IMG/VR virus record: IMGVR_UViG_3300047661_000028
Location: 1-48,317 of that record
Origin: a virus
Direction: 5' to 3' (one strand)
Length of the DNA: 48,317 bases
Position 1 is the stretch's first letter, and each line of letters opens with the position of its first letter. Positions 25,004-35,600 of this stretch are shown here, in pieces. The notes under the pieces are model-generated. The model was not told the DNA's origin. It saw only the letters and a program-made list of their open reading frames with translations, and searched no databases. A program made the position numbers and the translations under genes.

Positions 25004-25318
25004 ATGACGCAAGTAAAACTTGATAAAACCCGCCACTTGAAGCTCGGTTTCAAGGCAATGATGGTTATCGAAAAGCAGCTCCACCAGCCACTCGGCAAGG
25101 TTGACTTTGCAAATATCACTTTTGAGCAAATCGCCGCCATCGCATACGGAGCACTTATCCACGAGGACGGCGAACTCACCTTTGAAAAATTGGTGGATAT
25201 CCTCGACGGCATGAAACAGACACAAATTGAGGAACTCATGACCAAAATCGGTGAGGAAATGGAGGACTCCTTCGGAAAAAACCCACAGCGGGCAGAACTG
25301 GCAAAAGTCGCGAAATAA
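25004..25318 (+). CDS. Tail assembly chaperone, first frame (gpG-like)
   Basis: A 104-residue helical acidic protein between tail tube and tape measure, the position of gpG in lambda-like tails. The heptamer A_AAA_AAC at 25276-25282, in the correct phase, allows a fraction of ribosomes to move to the -1 frame and make a fusion with the next frame. GGAG lies upstream of ATG 25004. Confidence 0.85.
   Translation: MTQVKLDKTRHLKLGFKAMMVIEKQLHQPLGKVDFANITFEQIAAIAYGALIHEDGELTFEKLVDILDGMKQTQIEELMTKIGEEMEDSFGKNPQRAELAKVAK
25276..25282 (+). other. Canonical -1 ribosomal frameshift site
   Basis: In the zero frame the site reads GGA AAA AAC CCA, so the slippery heptamer A AAA AAC is in phase. After a -1 slip the frame is open from 25282 through the GTG at 25324 to 25647. 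The product would be about 93 + 121 = 214 residues, the gpGT-like chaperone. I did not identify a clear downstream pseudoknot. Confidence 0.85.
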
Positions 25319-25323
25319 CCACC

Positions 25324-25647
25324 GTGCAGGAAAAGCTGCACGAGTATATGATGATTTCTGCCCGCATCGGCATCACTCCAAATCAGTTCTACGACATGAC
25401 ACCACTCGAATTTTCGGCTTATGTGGCCGCGCAAAATGTTAAGCAGGACGAGGTGCGGCAGCAGATTATACTTCAATCGTACATGACAGCGGCGCTGACA
25501 CGCACAGAGAAAATGCCGTCACTCCAAAGTCTGCTGGACGCGAAGACCGCAGGCCCGGAAAAACAGGAACTGACCGATACGGAACTGTTAGAGGAAATAC
25601 GCAAAATGAACGCAGCGATAGGAGGTGTGGAAGTTGGCGCTGATTAG
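25324..25647 (+). CDS. Tail assembly chaperone, second frame (T domain of gpGT)
   Basis: This 107-codon frame begins at GTG 25324, just five bases after the stop of the first chaperone frame, and no ribosome site precedes it. It is best read as the -1 extension of the first frame, although a start at 25324 cannot be excluded. HEYMMISARIGITPNQFYDM and TPLEFSAYVAA are typical of the T part, which binds tail tube and tape measure. The end overlaps the tape-measure start. Confidence 0.8.
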   Translation: MQEKLHEYMMISARIGITPNQFYDMTPLEFSAYVAAQNVKQDEVRQQIILQSYMTAALTRTEKMPSLQSLLDAKTAGPEKQELTDTELLEEIRKMNAAIGGVEVGAD

Positions 25648-28111
25648 AAATATTGTTGTCAAAGTTGGCGCGGATGTTTCCGGTCTTTCAAGCGGCATGA
25701 CAAAAGCCAAAGCCAGCATGGAAGAAAACGTCAACAAGATGGTTGACGCGGGTAAAACTCTTGTGCTTGCCACAGCCGCAGCCTTTACCGCTGTGGCCGT
25801 AAAAGGCGTAGAAGCGGCGAGCAACCTCACCGAAATACAGAATGTTGTTGATACGGCGTTCGGCAACAGCGCCGCTAGTGTTGACGTGTGGGCAAAAAAG
25901 GCGCTCGACGCTTACGGCTTAAATGAAGAATCGGCGCTTAAATATTCAAGCACAATGCGGGCCATGCTCGGCAGCATGGGCGTGACAAGCACGGCAGCAG
26001 ACACAATGTCAACAAGTATGGCGGGTCTCGCAGGCGACATCGCATCCTTTTACAATTTGGATACCGACACGGCATTTGAAAAAATACAGGCAGGCATCGC
26101 AGGCGAGACAAAACCGCTGAAAGACCTCGGTATCAACATGGACGTCGCAAATTTGCAGGCGTATGCGCTTTCACAGGGTATCACGAAATCGTATGCCTCC
26201 ATGTCGCAAGGCGAGCAGACCCTTCTGCGTTACAATTATCTGCTAAATGCGACCAAAATGTCGCAGGGTGACTTTGCCAAAACGAGCGGCACATACGCGA
26301 ACCAAATGCGTGTGTTTCAAGCGAGAATTTCGGAACTCACTGTGAGCCTCGGCCAAGCGGTCATCCCGATTATTCAGGCTGTGCTGCCATGGATTAATAT
26401 GTTCTGTCAGTACCTTATAAACGCGGCGACCATATTCACCAAATGGATAGACGGTATGCTCGGCATAAAGCCATTGACGGCGGCAGCTACGGCATCAACA
26501 AGCGCCCTCGCAAGTGCGGCGAGCAGCACCGACGCAGCAACCACAGCATCAACCAAGTTGGCAAGTGCCTCGACCAAAGCAGCCAAAGGAATAACCTCGG
26601 CGGCGGCAGCGGCAAAGGCGGCGAAGTCCTCAATGAGTGGACTCGACCAGTTGAACATTCTGCAAAGCAACACGACGTCCGCAGGCACAACCGGCACTGC
26701 CGGAACCGGCGGAATATCGGGTGGCGGTGTATCTATTCCCAACGTAGCAATACCGACCGTCAGTATTCCCAAGGTAGCGACCATCAACGTCGGCATCATC
26801 GGCGCGGATAAAATCGCAGCCTTCAAAAAGATAATAGCAGACGCATGGCAATGGCTGTGCAAATACGGCGACGGAATCAAGGCTGTAGCGAGCGTAATTA
26901 CAATATTTTTCTTGCCTGCGATCGCACGGTCGATTATTCAACTTGGCATCAGCAGCGCGCAAGGTTTCGCTAAAGGCGCACAGGCTGTGCTTGAATACGG
27001 CGCTGCGGGATGGCAAGCGCTTGCGAGTACGCTCGCAAACATCGAAGCGTGGGTGGTTGAAAAGGCAAGCCTTATCGAGGATATCTCGTTTAAGGCGGAG
27101 GATAAACTCGCCACACTCGCACACGCAGCGGCGACAAAGATAGCGACAGCGGCGCAATACGTTATGAGTGGAGCGCTGTGGAGAACCATTGCGGCATGGA
27201 TAGCTGGGAAAGTTCAAATCGTCCTCTCGACAGCAGCAATGGTCATTCATAAAGGCACAACGTTGGCGATGGCGGCCGCATCAAAAGTGGCGGCGGCAGG
27301 ACAATGGTTGCTCAATGCGGCGATGGAAGCGAACCCAATCGGACTGATAATAGCGGCGGTAGTCGCTTTGATTGCCATCTTTGTGCTTTTGTGGGTCAAC
27401 AACAAAGGTTTCCGTGATTTCTTCATTGGCTGTTGGGCAGGCATTCAAAAGGCATTTAACAGCTTTGTCGACGGTGTGAAATCGTTATGGAAAACCGTTC
27501 TTGTGCCGTTCGGAGCGTTTGTGTGGGATTTATTCTGCACAAGGTTCAAAAGCATTTTCGACTTTCTAAAGGGCATCATCGGAAACATCAAGCAGATTTT
27601 CAGCGGTCTTATAACCTTTTTCTCCGGCGTGTTCACCGGAAACTGGTCAAAGGCGTTCAAGGGATTAAAAGAGATTGCCGGCGGTGTGTTCGGCGGGCTT
27701 GTAAACATCGTCAAACTTCCGGTCAACTTCTTGATTGACGGCATAAACACCGTTCTAAAAGGGGTAAAAGGACTCGCCGGTGCGGTCTCCAATATTCCCG
27801 GAATGGGATGGCTTAAAGGCGTGAGCATTCCCCAGATTCCACGACTCGCCCAAGGCGGAATTGTTGACAAGCCGACCATCGCAATGTTTGGTGAAGCAGG
27901 ACCCGAAGCCGTTGTGCCACTTAAAAACACTGCGTTTGTGGATACCTTGGCGGCGGCGGTGGCAAGCGCTGTGGGCGGCAGCGGCCATAGCGGCAAGAGC
28001 GGAGACATCAACGTCACTTTGCAAATCGACGGTAACACATTCGGAAAACTGTGCGTCAAGGGAATCAATGCCCAGACGCGGAAACTCGGCGTCAACCCTC
28101 TGTACATTTAA
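25634..28111 (+). CDS. Tape measure protein
   Basis: An 825-residue tape measure that sets tail length. The N-terminal part has VVKVGADVSGLSSGMTKA and an extended helical region; the alanine/threonine-rich stretch at about 285-335 is low complexity; strongly hydrophobic segments lie near 420-440 and 570-590 (IAAVVALIAIFVLLWV). The C-terminal end has LAQGGIVDKPTIAMFGEAGP, common to Clostridia and Bacilli tape measures. I prefer TTG 25634, seven bases after GGAGGT; GTG 25625 overlaps that ribosome site. Confidence 0.92.
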   Translation: MALIRNIVVKVGADVSGLSSGMTKAKASMEENVNKMVDAGKTLVLATAAAFTAVAVKGVEAASNLTEIQNVVDTAFGNSAASVDVWAKKALDAYGLNEESALKYSSTMRAMLGSMGVTSTAADTMSTSMAGLAGDIASFYNLDTDTAFEKIQAGIAGETKPLKDLGINMDVANLQAYALSQGITKSYASMSQGEQTLLRYNYLLNATKMSQGDFAKTSGTYANQMRVFQARISELTVSLGQAVIPIIQAVLPWINMFCQYLINAATIFTKWIDGMLGIKPLTAAATASTSALASAASSTDAATTASTKLASASTKAAKGITSAAAAAKAAKSSMSGLDQLNILQSNTTSAGTTGTAGTGGISGGGVSIPNVAIPTVSIPKVATINVGIIGADKIAAFKKIIADAWQWLCKYGDGIKAVASVITIFFLPAIARSIIQLGISSAQGFAKGAQAVLEYGAAGWQALASTLANIEAWVVEKASLIEDISFKAEDKLATLAHAAATKIATAAQYVMSGALWRTIAAWIAGKVQIVLSTAAMVIHKGTTLAMAAASKVAAAGQWLLNAAMEANPIGLIIAAVVALIAIFVLLWVNNKGFRDFFIGCWAGIQKAFNSFVDGVKSLWKTVLVPFGAFVWDLFCTRFKSIFDFLKGIIGNIKQIFSGLITFFSGVFTGNWSKAFKGLKEIAGGVFGGLVNIVKLPVNFLIDGINTVLKGVKGLAGAVSNIPGMGWLKGVSIPQIPRLAQGGIVDKPTIAMFGEAGPEAVVPLKNTAFVDTLAAAVASAVGGSGHSGKSGDINVTLQIDGNTFGKLCVKGINAQTRKLGVNPLYI

Positions 28112-28125
28112 GGCGGTGAACGGAA

Positions 28126-28485
28126 ATGGCAATCTTACAGATTGGCGGCTCAAGCGTACCAGACCCATCGGAGTTCACATGGACGCTGACCGACTTATCC
28201 TCGGACAACAGCGGGCGGAATGCCGCAGGCAGCATGATGAAAGACCGCATCGCTCAAAAAGTGAAACTTGCCTGCAAATGGCCCTTTTTAACGCAAGCGC
28301 AAGCGGCATCACTGCTGCAAGCGGTGAACGCCACAATCTTCTTCACTGCCACTTACCCCGACCCAATGGCAGGGGTGACCGCAACCAACACGTTCTATGT
28401 TGGCGACCGGACGACTCCGTTGTTCTCCTACCAAGGCGGAGCGGCCGGATGGGAGAACATTGCGTTTGATTTAATCCAAAAGTGA
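28126..28485 (+). CDS. Tail tip component (DUF6711-like)
   Basis: A 119-residue protein between tape measure and the large tail protein. ILQIGGSSVPDPSEFTWTL, DRIAQKVKLACKW and a closing WENIAFDLIQK resemble small beta-rich tail components in Clostridia phages. It takes the place of the distal tail protein, but it is far shorter than a classic Dit. Confidence 0.7.
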   Translation: MAILQIGGSSVPDPSEFTWTLTDLSSDNSGRNAAGSMMKDRIAQKVKLACKWPFLTQAQAASLLQAVNATIFFTATYPDPMAGVTATNTFYVGDRTTPLFSYQGGAAGWENIAFDLIQK

Positions 28486-28495
28486 GGCGACCGAG

Positions 28496-30916
28496 TTGTA
28501 CAGTGTATCAAGTAACTTTTTAACAGCAATTCACGGTAGCGGCAGAATGCTCAAATCAAAGGCCACCGTGGTCAAGACCGGGTATACGACATTAAACCTC
28601 GACGACACGCTGATAATGTCCATTGCACATTCGGTGGCGACCATCAGCGGTGAGGATTTCGACATAGGGAGCGCCTGTGCCGCCGAACTCGACATGGAAA
28701 TCACGAACATCGATGGAAGCCTTACCACGGCGGCATTTCAAGGGGCGACGGTGACGGCTTCAATCGGCGTGCTTCTCGCGGATGGTGTGACTTATGAATA
28801 CTGTCCACTTGGCGCATTTTATGTTGACAGCGTCACCAAGACCGAAACCAGTATCCAAATTAAGTGCTACGACGCTATGGTTCTGTTGGAAACGCCGTAC
28901 AAGTCCACCCTTGTCTACCCGGCAACGCTGCTCCAAATTGCGCAGGATATCGCCGCGAAAGCCGGACTGACGCTTGCAAATACCACATTCCCGAATGCGG
29001 CATTCAGTGTGGTCACCGCACCCAACCTCACGGACGTGACAATCCGGGCGGCAATTTCATGGGTAGCGGAAGCCGCCGCCTGTTTTGTGCGGGTGGATAG
29101 GTACGGATGCCTCGACATCAACTTTTATGCGAGCACGACCGAGAGCATCACCGCCAACAATTACTTCACGATGCAACACGACGATTTAAGCCGCGCCACC
29201 ATCACGCAAGTAATCATCAAGCAGAGCGACGCCGACACCGGCACCAGTGTGGGCAGCGCGGGAAACACCTACACCATTACCGGCAACCCACTGCTCGTGA
29301 CCAACCTTGGCGTGGCGGCTACGGCGATTTATAACCAGCTAAAGAACTTCGTCTGCATGCCGTTTCAAGCCGATTGGCAAGGCAACCCGGCGCTTATGGC
29401 AGGCGACATCATCACCCTTACAGACCGCAACAGTAGTAGCTACCAAACCATTCTGACCGAGAGTGACCTCACATACGAGGGCGGTCTAAAGGGAACGGCA
29501 TCGGCAAAGAGTCTGACAACGCAGGCGCAGACCTACCCAACCGCAACGGCTGTGGCCGGCGCAGTAGCGGCGACAAAGAAAGCGGCTGTGGATGCGAGTA
29601 ATTCAGCGGCGGCAGCCCAAGCGGCGGCCAACGGCAAGAACACCGTGTACTATAACGCGACAGCGCCGACCGGCACCTTCACCGTCAACGACCTTTGGCT
29701 TAATACTGCAAAGGGCTACCAAATAAGCTATTGGAACGGAACGGTGTGGACAGTGAGCCAGTTCGGAGCCTTAGCGGTGACGGCTTTAGACGCGGGAGCG
29801 ATAACAACCGGATACTTAGGCGCGGCACGGATAGCCGCAGGGTCAATCACAGCTACCGCAATCGATGCCACAAACCTCGTTGTGTACAAGATAGCGTCAC
29901 AATCCGACCTAACGGTTTATGCGACCATGACCAGCGCCGGACTTAGCCTTTATAAAGGTTCGGCCTTGAGTCTGACAATCACAGCCGACAGCGGGAGCAA
30001 TTATGCGAGTATAGTCCCTCAAGGCGCGTATAACGGTCTTTGGTTAGGAACGGCGGCGGGCAGCAACAGCAGCGCAATCGGCATGTGGATAACGGCATCA
30101 GGCGTATTTTTGACATCGCCCGGCGTTGGCGGCATTACGATAGGCTACACCGGGAACGTTACCATCACGACAGGCACAACCGACTATGCGGTCGGCGGGG
30201 GCAGCGGAGCGCGATGGAATACCGTCCCAGTTGTATCCTCTACAGGAGTAATGGAAGTTGGTCAGTTCTTAGACTTTCACGAATCCGCCGCCGACACCAA
30301 CGATTATTCATCCCGGCTTTATTCAAGTGGCGGAACGCTCATCACGATGGGCGGCTTTAACTGCAAAGGACAGCTTGTCGCCAGCGGCTCGACTTACCCC
30401 CAAATCTACGGCAACGGCACTATTCTACAGCTTGCCAATTCAAGTACCAGTTCGGCGGGCGTGATAATAGAGGGCGGTGATTTTAGACCCGCCACAGACA
30501 ACCAGCTCAACCTTGGCATATCAACCAAGCGATGGGCGACGGTTTACGCCGTTACTTCGACCATTAGCACCTCGGACAGAACAGAGAAGAACACCATCGA
30601 ACCCTTAGATACGGCAAAGACGCTCGCATTTATAACGGCGCTCAACCCGGTCAGCTACAAATACAACAACGGCACGAGCGGCAGACTCCACTACGGCATG
30701 ATATCGCAGGATGTTGAAGATGAGATGGCCGCGCTCGGCATGACATCGCTTGACTTTGCCGGATTTATCAAATCACCCAAGACCGACGACGCGGGCAACG
30801 ACATATCGGCGGAAAGCGGCTACCTTTACGGACTACGCTACGAGGAATTCATAGCGCCACTGATAAAGGCAGTGCAGTACCTCAACAGCAAGATAAACGC
30901 CCTCGTGGGCAGTTAA
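28496..30916 (+). CDS. Tail spike/fibre with C-terminal S74 chaperone
   Basis: An 806-residue structural protein. Residues 1 to about 340 form a baseplate-type domain that includes LDDTLIMSIAHSVATISGED. A Thr/Ala/Gly-rich beta-structured stalk follows. The last 110 residues are a Peptidase_S74 intramolecular chaperone: STSDRTEKNTIEPLD and LHYGMISQDVEDE. S74 domains cut themselves off after assisting trimer folding; the catalytic Ser is in SDRTEK. It probably carries host-receptor binding. TTG 28496 follows GAGGCG. Confidence 0.9.
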   Translation: MYSVSSNFLTAIHGSGRMLKSKATVVKTGYTTLNLDDTLIMSIAHSVATISGEDFDIGSACAAELDMEITNIDGSLTTAAFQGATVTASIGVLLADGVTYEYCPLGAFYVDSVTKTETSIQIKCYDAMVLLETPYKSTLVYPATLLQIAQDIAAKAGLTLANTTFPNAAFSVVTAPNLTDVTIRAAISWVAEAAACFVRVDRYGCLDINFYASTTESITANNYFTMQHDDLSRATITQVIIKQSDADTGTSVGSAGNTYTITGNPLLVTNLGVAATAIYNQLKNFVCMPFQADWQGNPALMAGDIITLTDRNSSSYQTILTESDLTYEGGLKGTASAKSLTTQAQTYPTATAVAGAVAATKKAAVDASNSAAAAQAAANGKNTVYYNATAPTGTFTVNDLWLNTAKGYQISYWNGTVWTVSQFGALAVTALDAGAITTGYLGAARIAAGSITATAIDATNLVVYKIASQSDLTVYATMTSAGLSLYKGSALSLTITADSGSNYASIVPQGAYNGLWLGTAAGSNSSAIGMWITASGVFLTSPGVGGITIGYTGNVTITTGTTDYAVGGGSGARWNTVPVVSSTGVMEVGQFLDFHESAADTNDYSSRLYSSGGTLITMGGFNCKGQLVASGSTYPQIYGNGTILQLANSSTSSAGVIIEGGDFRPATDNQLNLGISTKRWATVYAVTSTISTSDRTEKNTIEPLDTAKTLAFITALNPVSYKYNNGTSGRLHYGMISQDVEDEMAALGMTSLDFAGFIKSPKTDDAGNDISAESGYLYGLRYEEFIAPLIKAVQYLNSKINALVGS

Positions 30917-30939
30917 AAACGATGAAAGTGTGTGTTACC

Positions 30940-31140
30940 ATGTTTGATTTACTTGTCGCAGAATTCAGAGATAAGATTGTCGCGGAGTGCAACGCGAGCG
31001 GTCTGCCGCCGACGGTTATCACTTATGTGTTGCAGGACGTACAAAAAGACGTTCTGATAATCGCCCAACAGCAAGTGCAAGCGCAGAAGCAAGAACGCGA
31101 CCGACAGACCCAAAAATCCGAAAAAAATAAGGAGGAATAA
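30940..31140 (+). CDS. Small coiled-coil protein before the endolysin
   Basis: A 66-residue protein (an in-frame ATG at 30922 adds six residues) with a Gln/Lys/Glu-rich C-terminal coil. No known family can be named. It is cotranscribed with the fibre and endolysin genes, with a 4-base gap to the latter. Confidence 0.55.
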   Translation: MFDLLVAEFRDKIVAECNASGLPPTVITYVLQDVQKDVLIIAQQQVQAQKQERDRQTQKSEKNKEE

Positions 31141-31143
31141 TTT

Positions 31144-31800
31144 ATGTCGACACAAACAGATTTCATTAACAAGATTAAGAGTGGAGCGCAGGCGGCGCAG
31201 AAAAAGTACGGAGTGTTAGCGAGCCTTACCATCGCGCAGGCAATCCTCGAAAGCGGATGGGGGCAGCACGCAATCGCCAATAACCTATTTGGCATTAAGA
31301 CCAACGGCTCCACCGGGCCAACTGTAACTGTGAGCACAAAGGAATTTGTCAACGGCGAGTACATCAATACGAGCGCATCATTCAGAGCATATGACACCCT
31401 CGCCTCCAGCGTCGAGGACCACGGAAAGTTTATATCGGAGAACGCAAGATACAAGAACCTCATCGGCTGCACCGATTACATCAAAACATGCCAATTCATC
31501 CAACAGGACGGATATGCGACCGAACCCGATTATTCTGTGCAACTTCAAGGTATAATCCATCAGTACAACTTGGTATCGTTTGATACAATAGCCCCTCAAG
31601 CTGCGTCTGTGACAGTCAAACATACCGAAGCCATAAAGAGCGGGTCGTTCTTCATTCACAGCGCTGCAAAGACCGTAAGCGGTGTGGTTGGCATCGCAAA
31701 GGGAGGTCAGACTTTCATCACTACTGTTGTTGCAGGTGGGTGGCGTAAAGTTACTTATAGCGGCAGAACCGCCTACATCGGGCCTGCTGCATTTAAATAA
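31144..31800 (+). CDS. Endolysin: glucosaminidase plus SH3-like domain
   Basis: A 218-residue lysin. Residues 1 to about 145 are a glucosaminidase domain (PF01832) with QAILESGWGQHAIANNLFGI; E36 is the catalytic acid. The C-terminal 65 residues (KTVSGVVGIAKGGQTF to YSGRTAYIGPAAF) form an SH3b-like wall-binding domain. There is no signal peptide, so export would need the holin. It cleaves peptidoglycan glycan strands to release phage. GGAGG is directly upstream. Confidence 0.93.
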   Translation: MSTQTDFINKIKSGAQAAQKKYGVLASLTIAQAILESGWGQHAIANNLFGIKTNGSTGPTVTVSTKEFVNGEYINTSASFRAYDTLASSVEDHGKFISENARYKNLIGCTDYIKTCQFIQQDGYATEPDYSVQLQGIIHQYNLVSFDTIAPQAASVTVKHTEAIKSGSFFIHSAAKTVSGVVGIAKGGQTFITTVVAGGWRKVTYSGRTAYIGPAAFK

Positions 31801-31821
31801 GTATGTGAGGTGACGACGGTG

Positions 31822-32061
31822 ATGGAACAGGAAATGAGTTCTTTGTGCAAAGAGCACTTCGACAAAATCGAACAGAGGCTCGACCGGGGCGACGACGAAT
31901 TCAAAGAGCATGGAGAGAAAATCATCGAGTTGAAGTCTGACCTCGCGTATTTGACAAAATCCCTCGACGGGGTCACCAAAGCGCTGTGGGCAGTTGCCTT
32001 TTCAATCGCCATGACGCTGCTCGGCTTTTTCTTTTGGTACATTCAGAATTTGAAAAATTAA
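31822..32061 (+). CDS. XhlA-like holin-associated membrane protein
   Basis: A 79-residue protein with an N-terminal coiled coil (EHFDKIEQRLDRGDDEFKEH) and one C-terminal transmembrane helix (ALWAVAFSIAMTLLGFFFWY). This is the layout of the XhlA/hemolysin XhlA family (PF10779), which works with a holin in lysis. GTG 31810 is in frame; ATG 31822 is preferred, but both are possible. Confidence 0.85.
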   Translation: MEQEMSSLCKEHFDKIEQRLDRGDDEFKEHGEKIIELKSDLAYLTKSLDGVTKALWAVAFSIAMTLLGFFFWYIQNLKN

Positions 32062-32076
32062 AAGGAGAGAATTTTA

Positions 32077-32437
32077 ATGAACCAGATTTATATCAATCTC
32101 TTATGTGCGGCAATCACAGCAGGTGGTTCCCTGCCTTATCGGCGGCTTGTTCGCCGGATTAAAGCATTTTATCGGCGCGCAAAATGCGGCTAAGATTACA
32201 AGTACCCTCCAAACCAAAAGCCACCTTGCCAGCGAAGCGGTGAAGTTTGTGGAAGATGCGTTCACCAAGCTGGGCGGCGAACAGAAACTGGAAAACGCTA
32301 TAACAAACCTTATCGGCAGACTTAATGGGTGCGGTGTTCCGGTTACGGCAGATGAAGCCGAGTCGCTGATCAGGGCGGCTTATCAGACGGTGAAAAGTGA
32401 CTTTGTGGCTCAGGTGACTGAAACAGTCACTGAATAA
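32077..32437 (+). pseudogene. LLH-type holin with a frame disruption
   Basis: ATG 32077 has an excellent AGGAGAG and opens a typical holin N-terminus (MNQIYINLLCAAITA), but that frame stops at about 32193. The rest of the holin (VVPCLIGGLFAGLKHFIGAQ to VKSDFVAQVTETVTE) is in the +1 frame, open from 32105 to 32437. Together they make one LLH/Phage_holin_6 protein of about 118 residues. A one-base gain (or two-base loss) near 32118-32135 explains it; a sequencing error or programmed +1 shift are alternatives. A shorter protein from GTG 32105 would lack the N-terminal membrane part. Confidence 0.7.
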
Positions 32438-32456
32438 AAAAATATAAATGTACGAA

Positions 32457-32491
32457 GCTCGCTGCTGATTTGAATTAGCAGCGGGCTTTTT
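32457..32491 (+). terminator. Terminator of the late operon
   Basis: Arms 32457-32466 and 32477-32486 pair with a G-U around a 10-base loop, followed by TTTTT. It ends the phage late transcript about 20 bases after the holin stop. Its 3' arm AGCAGCGG is shared with the hairpin at 42251-42296. Confidence 0.85.
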
Positions 32492-32514
32492 CTCATATAT
32501 TTTGACAAATAAAT

Positions 32515-32543
32515 TTGAAATGCGTGTCAGAAAAGAATATAAT
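32515..32543 (+). promoter_or_regulatory. Promoter of the DUF499-DUF1156 operon
   Basis: TTGAAA (32515-32520), a 17-base spacer and TATAAT (32538-32543). The stretch TGxxTGTC and the AAAGAATATAAT end are shared with the promoter at 42325-42352. The leader from 32544 to 32662 has no ORF that I can support; another TATAAT is at 32618. Confidence 0.65.
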
Positions 32544-32662
32544 TTAGCATATATAATATTGACGAGCCCTTAAAAGTACTAACAGAAATATGGAAATAGC
32601 AAAGCTTGATTTGTCAGTATAATCATTGAGATAAAAGACAATTAATATATGGGGGCATTATT

Positions 32663-35600
32663 GTGAAAACTTTATTTGAACTATGCAAGCCACGTCAAAG
32701 CGTTTTTGATGAAAAGGAACGCGAGGATGTACTAAACTTATCTGATCTGATAGATGGTAAAATTGACTCAAACTCATTTTTCGACGAAAACTATCTTACC
32801 AACGGTATGGCAGTATTATTTGATGCAGCCTTTAAACGTTTCGTAGGAGAAGGTGCGGCTGGGGTTATTAAGTTAACTCAGGCTATGGGTGGAGGCAAGA
32901 CCCATAATATGCTAGCACTCGGGTTAATTGCCGCAAACCCTGATTATCGTGAGAAAATCATGCCTGATGGTGAAAAATATAGAAAGTTAGGCAAAGTTAA
33001 AGTAGTTGCATTTACAGGACGTGAAAGTGATGCTCCACTGGGAATTTGGGGTGCAATAGCTGAACAACTTGGGAAAAAAGAGATGCTCAGTCAGTATTAC
33101 AGCCCACTTGCTGCGCCAGGTGAAACTGCATGGATGAAACTACTATCAGGCGAACCTTTATTAATTTTGATAGACGAGCTTCCACCATATTTAGAAAATG
33201 CCAAATCAAAAACAATAGGAAACTCAGATTTGTGCAATGTTACATCAACTGCACTTGCCAATTTATTTTCAGCTCTTGGTAAAGGGCAACTTTCTAATGT
33301 CTGCCTAGTAATATCGGATTTGAAAGCAACTTACGAAAGTGGTAGTGAACTGATTCGCTCATCATTCAAAAATCTTGAGAATGAGGTCAACCGTAGTGCT
33401 TTAAATATAGAGCCTGTCGGCAGTACATCTGATGAGGTTTATTACATATTACGTAAGAGATTGTTTGAAAATATGCCGGCGGCAAGTGAAATTAATCAAG
33501 TCGCGCTTGGTTATCAAGAGGCAGTTTCTAATGCAAAGAAGATGGGCTTCACAAATGTAGCACCTGAGCATTTATACACAGGAATTAAAGATAGCTATCC
33601 ATTCCACCCTTCAATTAGAGATTTGTACGCAAGATTTAAAGAAAATCCTGGCTTTCAACAAACAAGAGGGCTTATTAGGCTTATGCGTCAAATTGTAGCA
33701 GGATTATATACGGATAGCGGCAAGAAAGCAAAAGACAAATATCTTATCAATGTGTTTGACTTTGATTTGAATGATCGCGGTATGCTAACAACAGTAACGC
33801 AAATCAAACCTGAACTTTCAAATGCAATTGCTCATGATATTGCATCAAATGGAAGATCAATAGCGGAGGAAATTGATACACAGTATCAACAAAATCTTGT
33901 AAGTGATGTTAGCAAGCTTATATTAGTGGCTTCCCTCGCAAATGTTCCCAATGCATTGCTCGGTCTTACACTTAGCGAAGTTATTGGAGATCTTTGTGAA
34001 CCAAACAGAGATATTGCCGGGCTCAAAATGGCACTTGATGAGTTCCAAATGAGGGCTTGGTATTTAGAACATGACAAGGAAGGTAAACTATTCTTTAAAA
34101 ACACAAAAAACATGATAGCTGAACTGTATTCATATGTTGAAGGCTATGACAATGATGGCGTGAAAGCTACTACATTAAAGGTATTCTTAACAGATAAATT
34201 TAAGCCAACTGCAGGCGATTGCTATCAAGAGCTATTGATATTCCCTGCAGTTGACGAAATAAATTTAACGGCGGATAAGGTATCACTTGTACTATTTGAA
34301 CCATATACAGGCATAGGTCTGCACCCGGAACTTCAGAAATTTTACGAGAATACTTTATATAAAAATCGTGTGATGTTTCTTTCAGGTAGCAGAGATACAA
34401 TGAATAGGTTGTATGGCGCTGCTAAAGAATTAAAGGCAATCGAAAGAATAATTTCTAATATGCGAGATGAGAAAGTACCGGAGGACAACCAGCAGTATCA
34501 GCTGGCTCAGGATACTCGAATTAAAAAAATAGCAGCTGTTCTTAGTGCTGCTCAGCAGACATTTGGGGTGCTTTATTACCCTAATAAAAATGGAATTCAG
34601 AATGCTGGATTTTCGATGGAGTTTAAGGGGAATAATTATAATGGTGAAGACCAAATACGCAAGCTCCTTCTTGAAAAGCAAAAGCTGACTGATAAGACGA
34701 TTGATGATACAATGCGACGCAAGTGTGAGGACAGGCTCTTTACCCGTAAAGAAATGCGGCTTTCAGAGATTAAAGATAGAGCTGCTACAGAAACATCTTG
34801 GCAATGGTGTCATCCAAGGACCGTCGACGCCTTGCTTGCAAACTGCGTTGAAAAGGACCTCTGGCGTGTTCACGGTGAGTATGTAGAAAAGGGTCCATTT
34901 GAAAAAGACCCAACAAGCGTAACGATATCGCAAAAAGCTGAAAATGAGGAAACAGGTAAAGTCACACTTCGCTTAATGCCAAAGTTTGGCGATAAGATTT
35001 ATTACGAGGTTGGAGCAGAAGCTACTACGAGCTCATTGGCAGTTGAAGACCCGAATAACTTTGAAACTGCAGAGTTAAAGGTTTCCTTTCTGTGCGTTGA
35101 TAGTGTCGGTGAGCATCCAACAGGCGCGCCGACACTTTGGAGACGTGATATAACAATTAGATATAAAATTGTTGACACTGGAACTGGACAACAATTACGC
35201 TTGGAAACACAACCCGGAGTAAAAATAAAATACACAACTGATGGCTCGGATCCTAAGGAAAATGGCGGAATCTATGACGGCGAGTTTGTTATTCCTGCAA
35301 ATACTACATTCGTGCAGGCTGTGGCCGAATATGATGGTGGATATTTTGCACCACAATCTATACGAATCGATAGCAAAAAGAAAAAGGAACTGATAATAGA
35401 TAAAACAAGACCCCTTATTGTAAGGCGTTCCTTTAAGGCTAAGGATACGAAGGAAAGTTATGACAATATAGAAGCGTTCAAAAAATACTCAGATACTCTT
35501 CGCGATGTTAGAATTGTATTGTTCAAATTAGATGATAAAGGGAATGATAGTGGCTATATAGAACTGAACATTGATACAAAGATTGCTACAAAGCCTGAAA

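Noticed and set aside
27445-28107. Minus-strand 220-codon frame in the tape measure gene
   Set aside because: Shadow of a confident tape measure; no ribosome site and no family resemblance.
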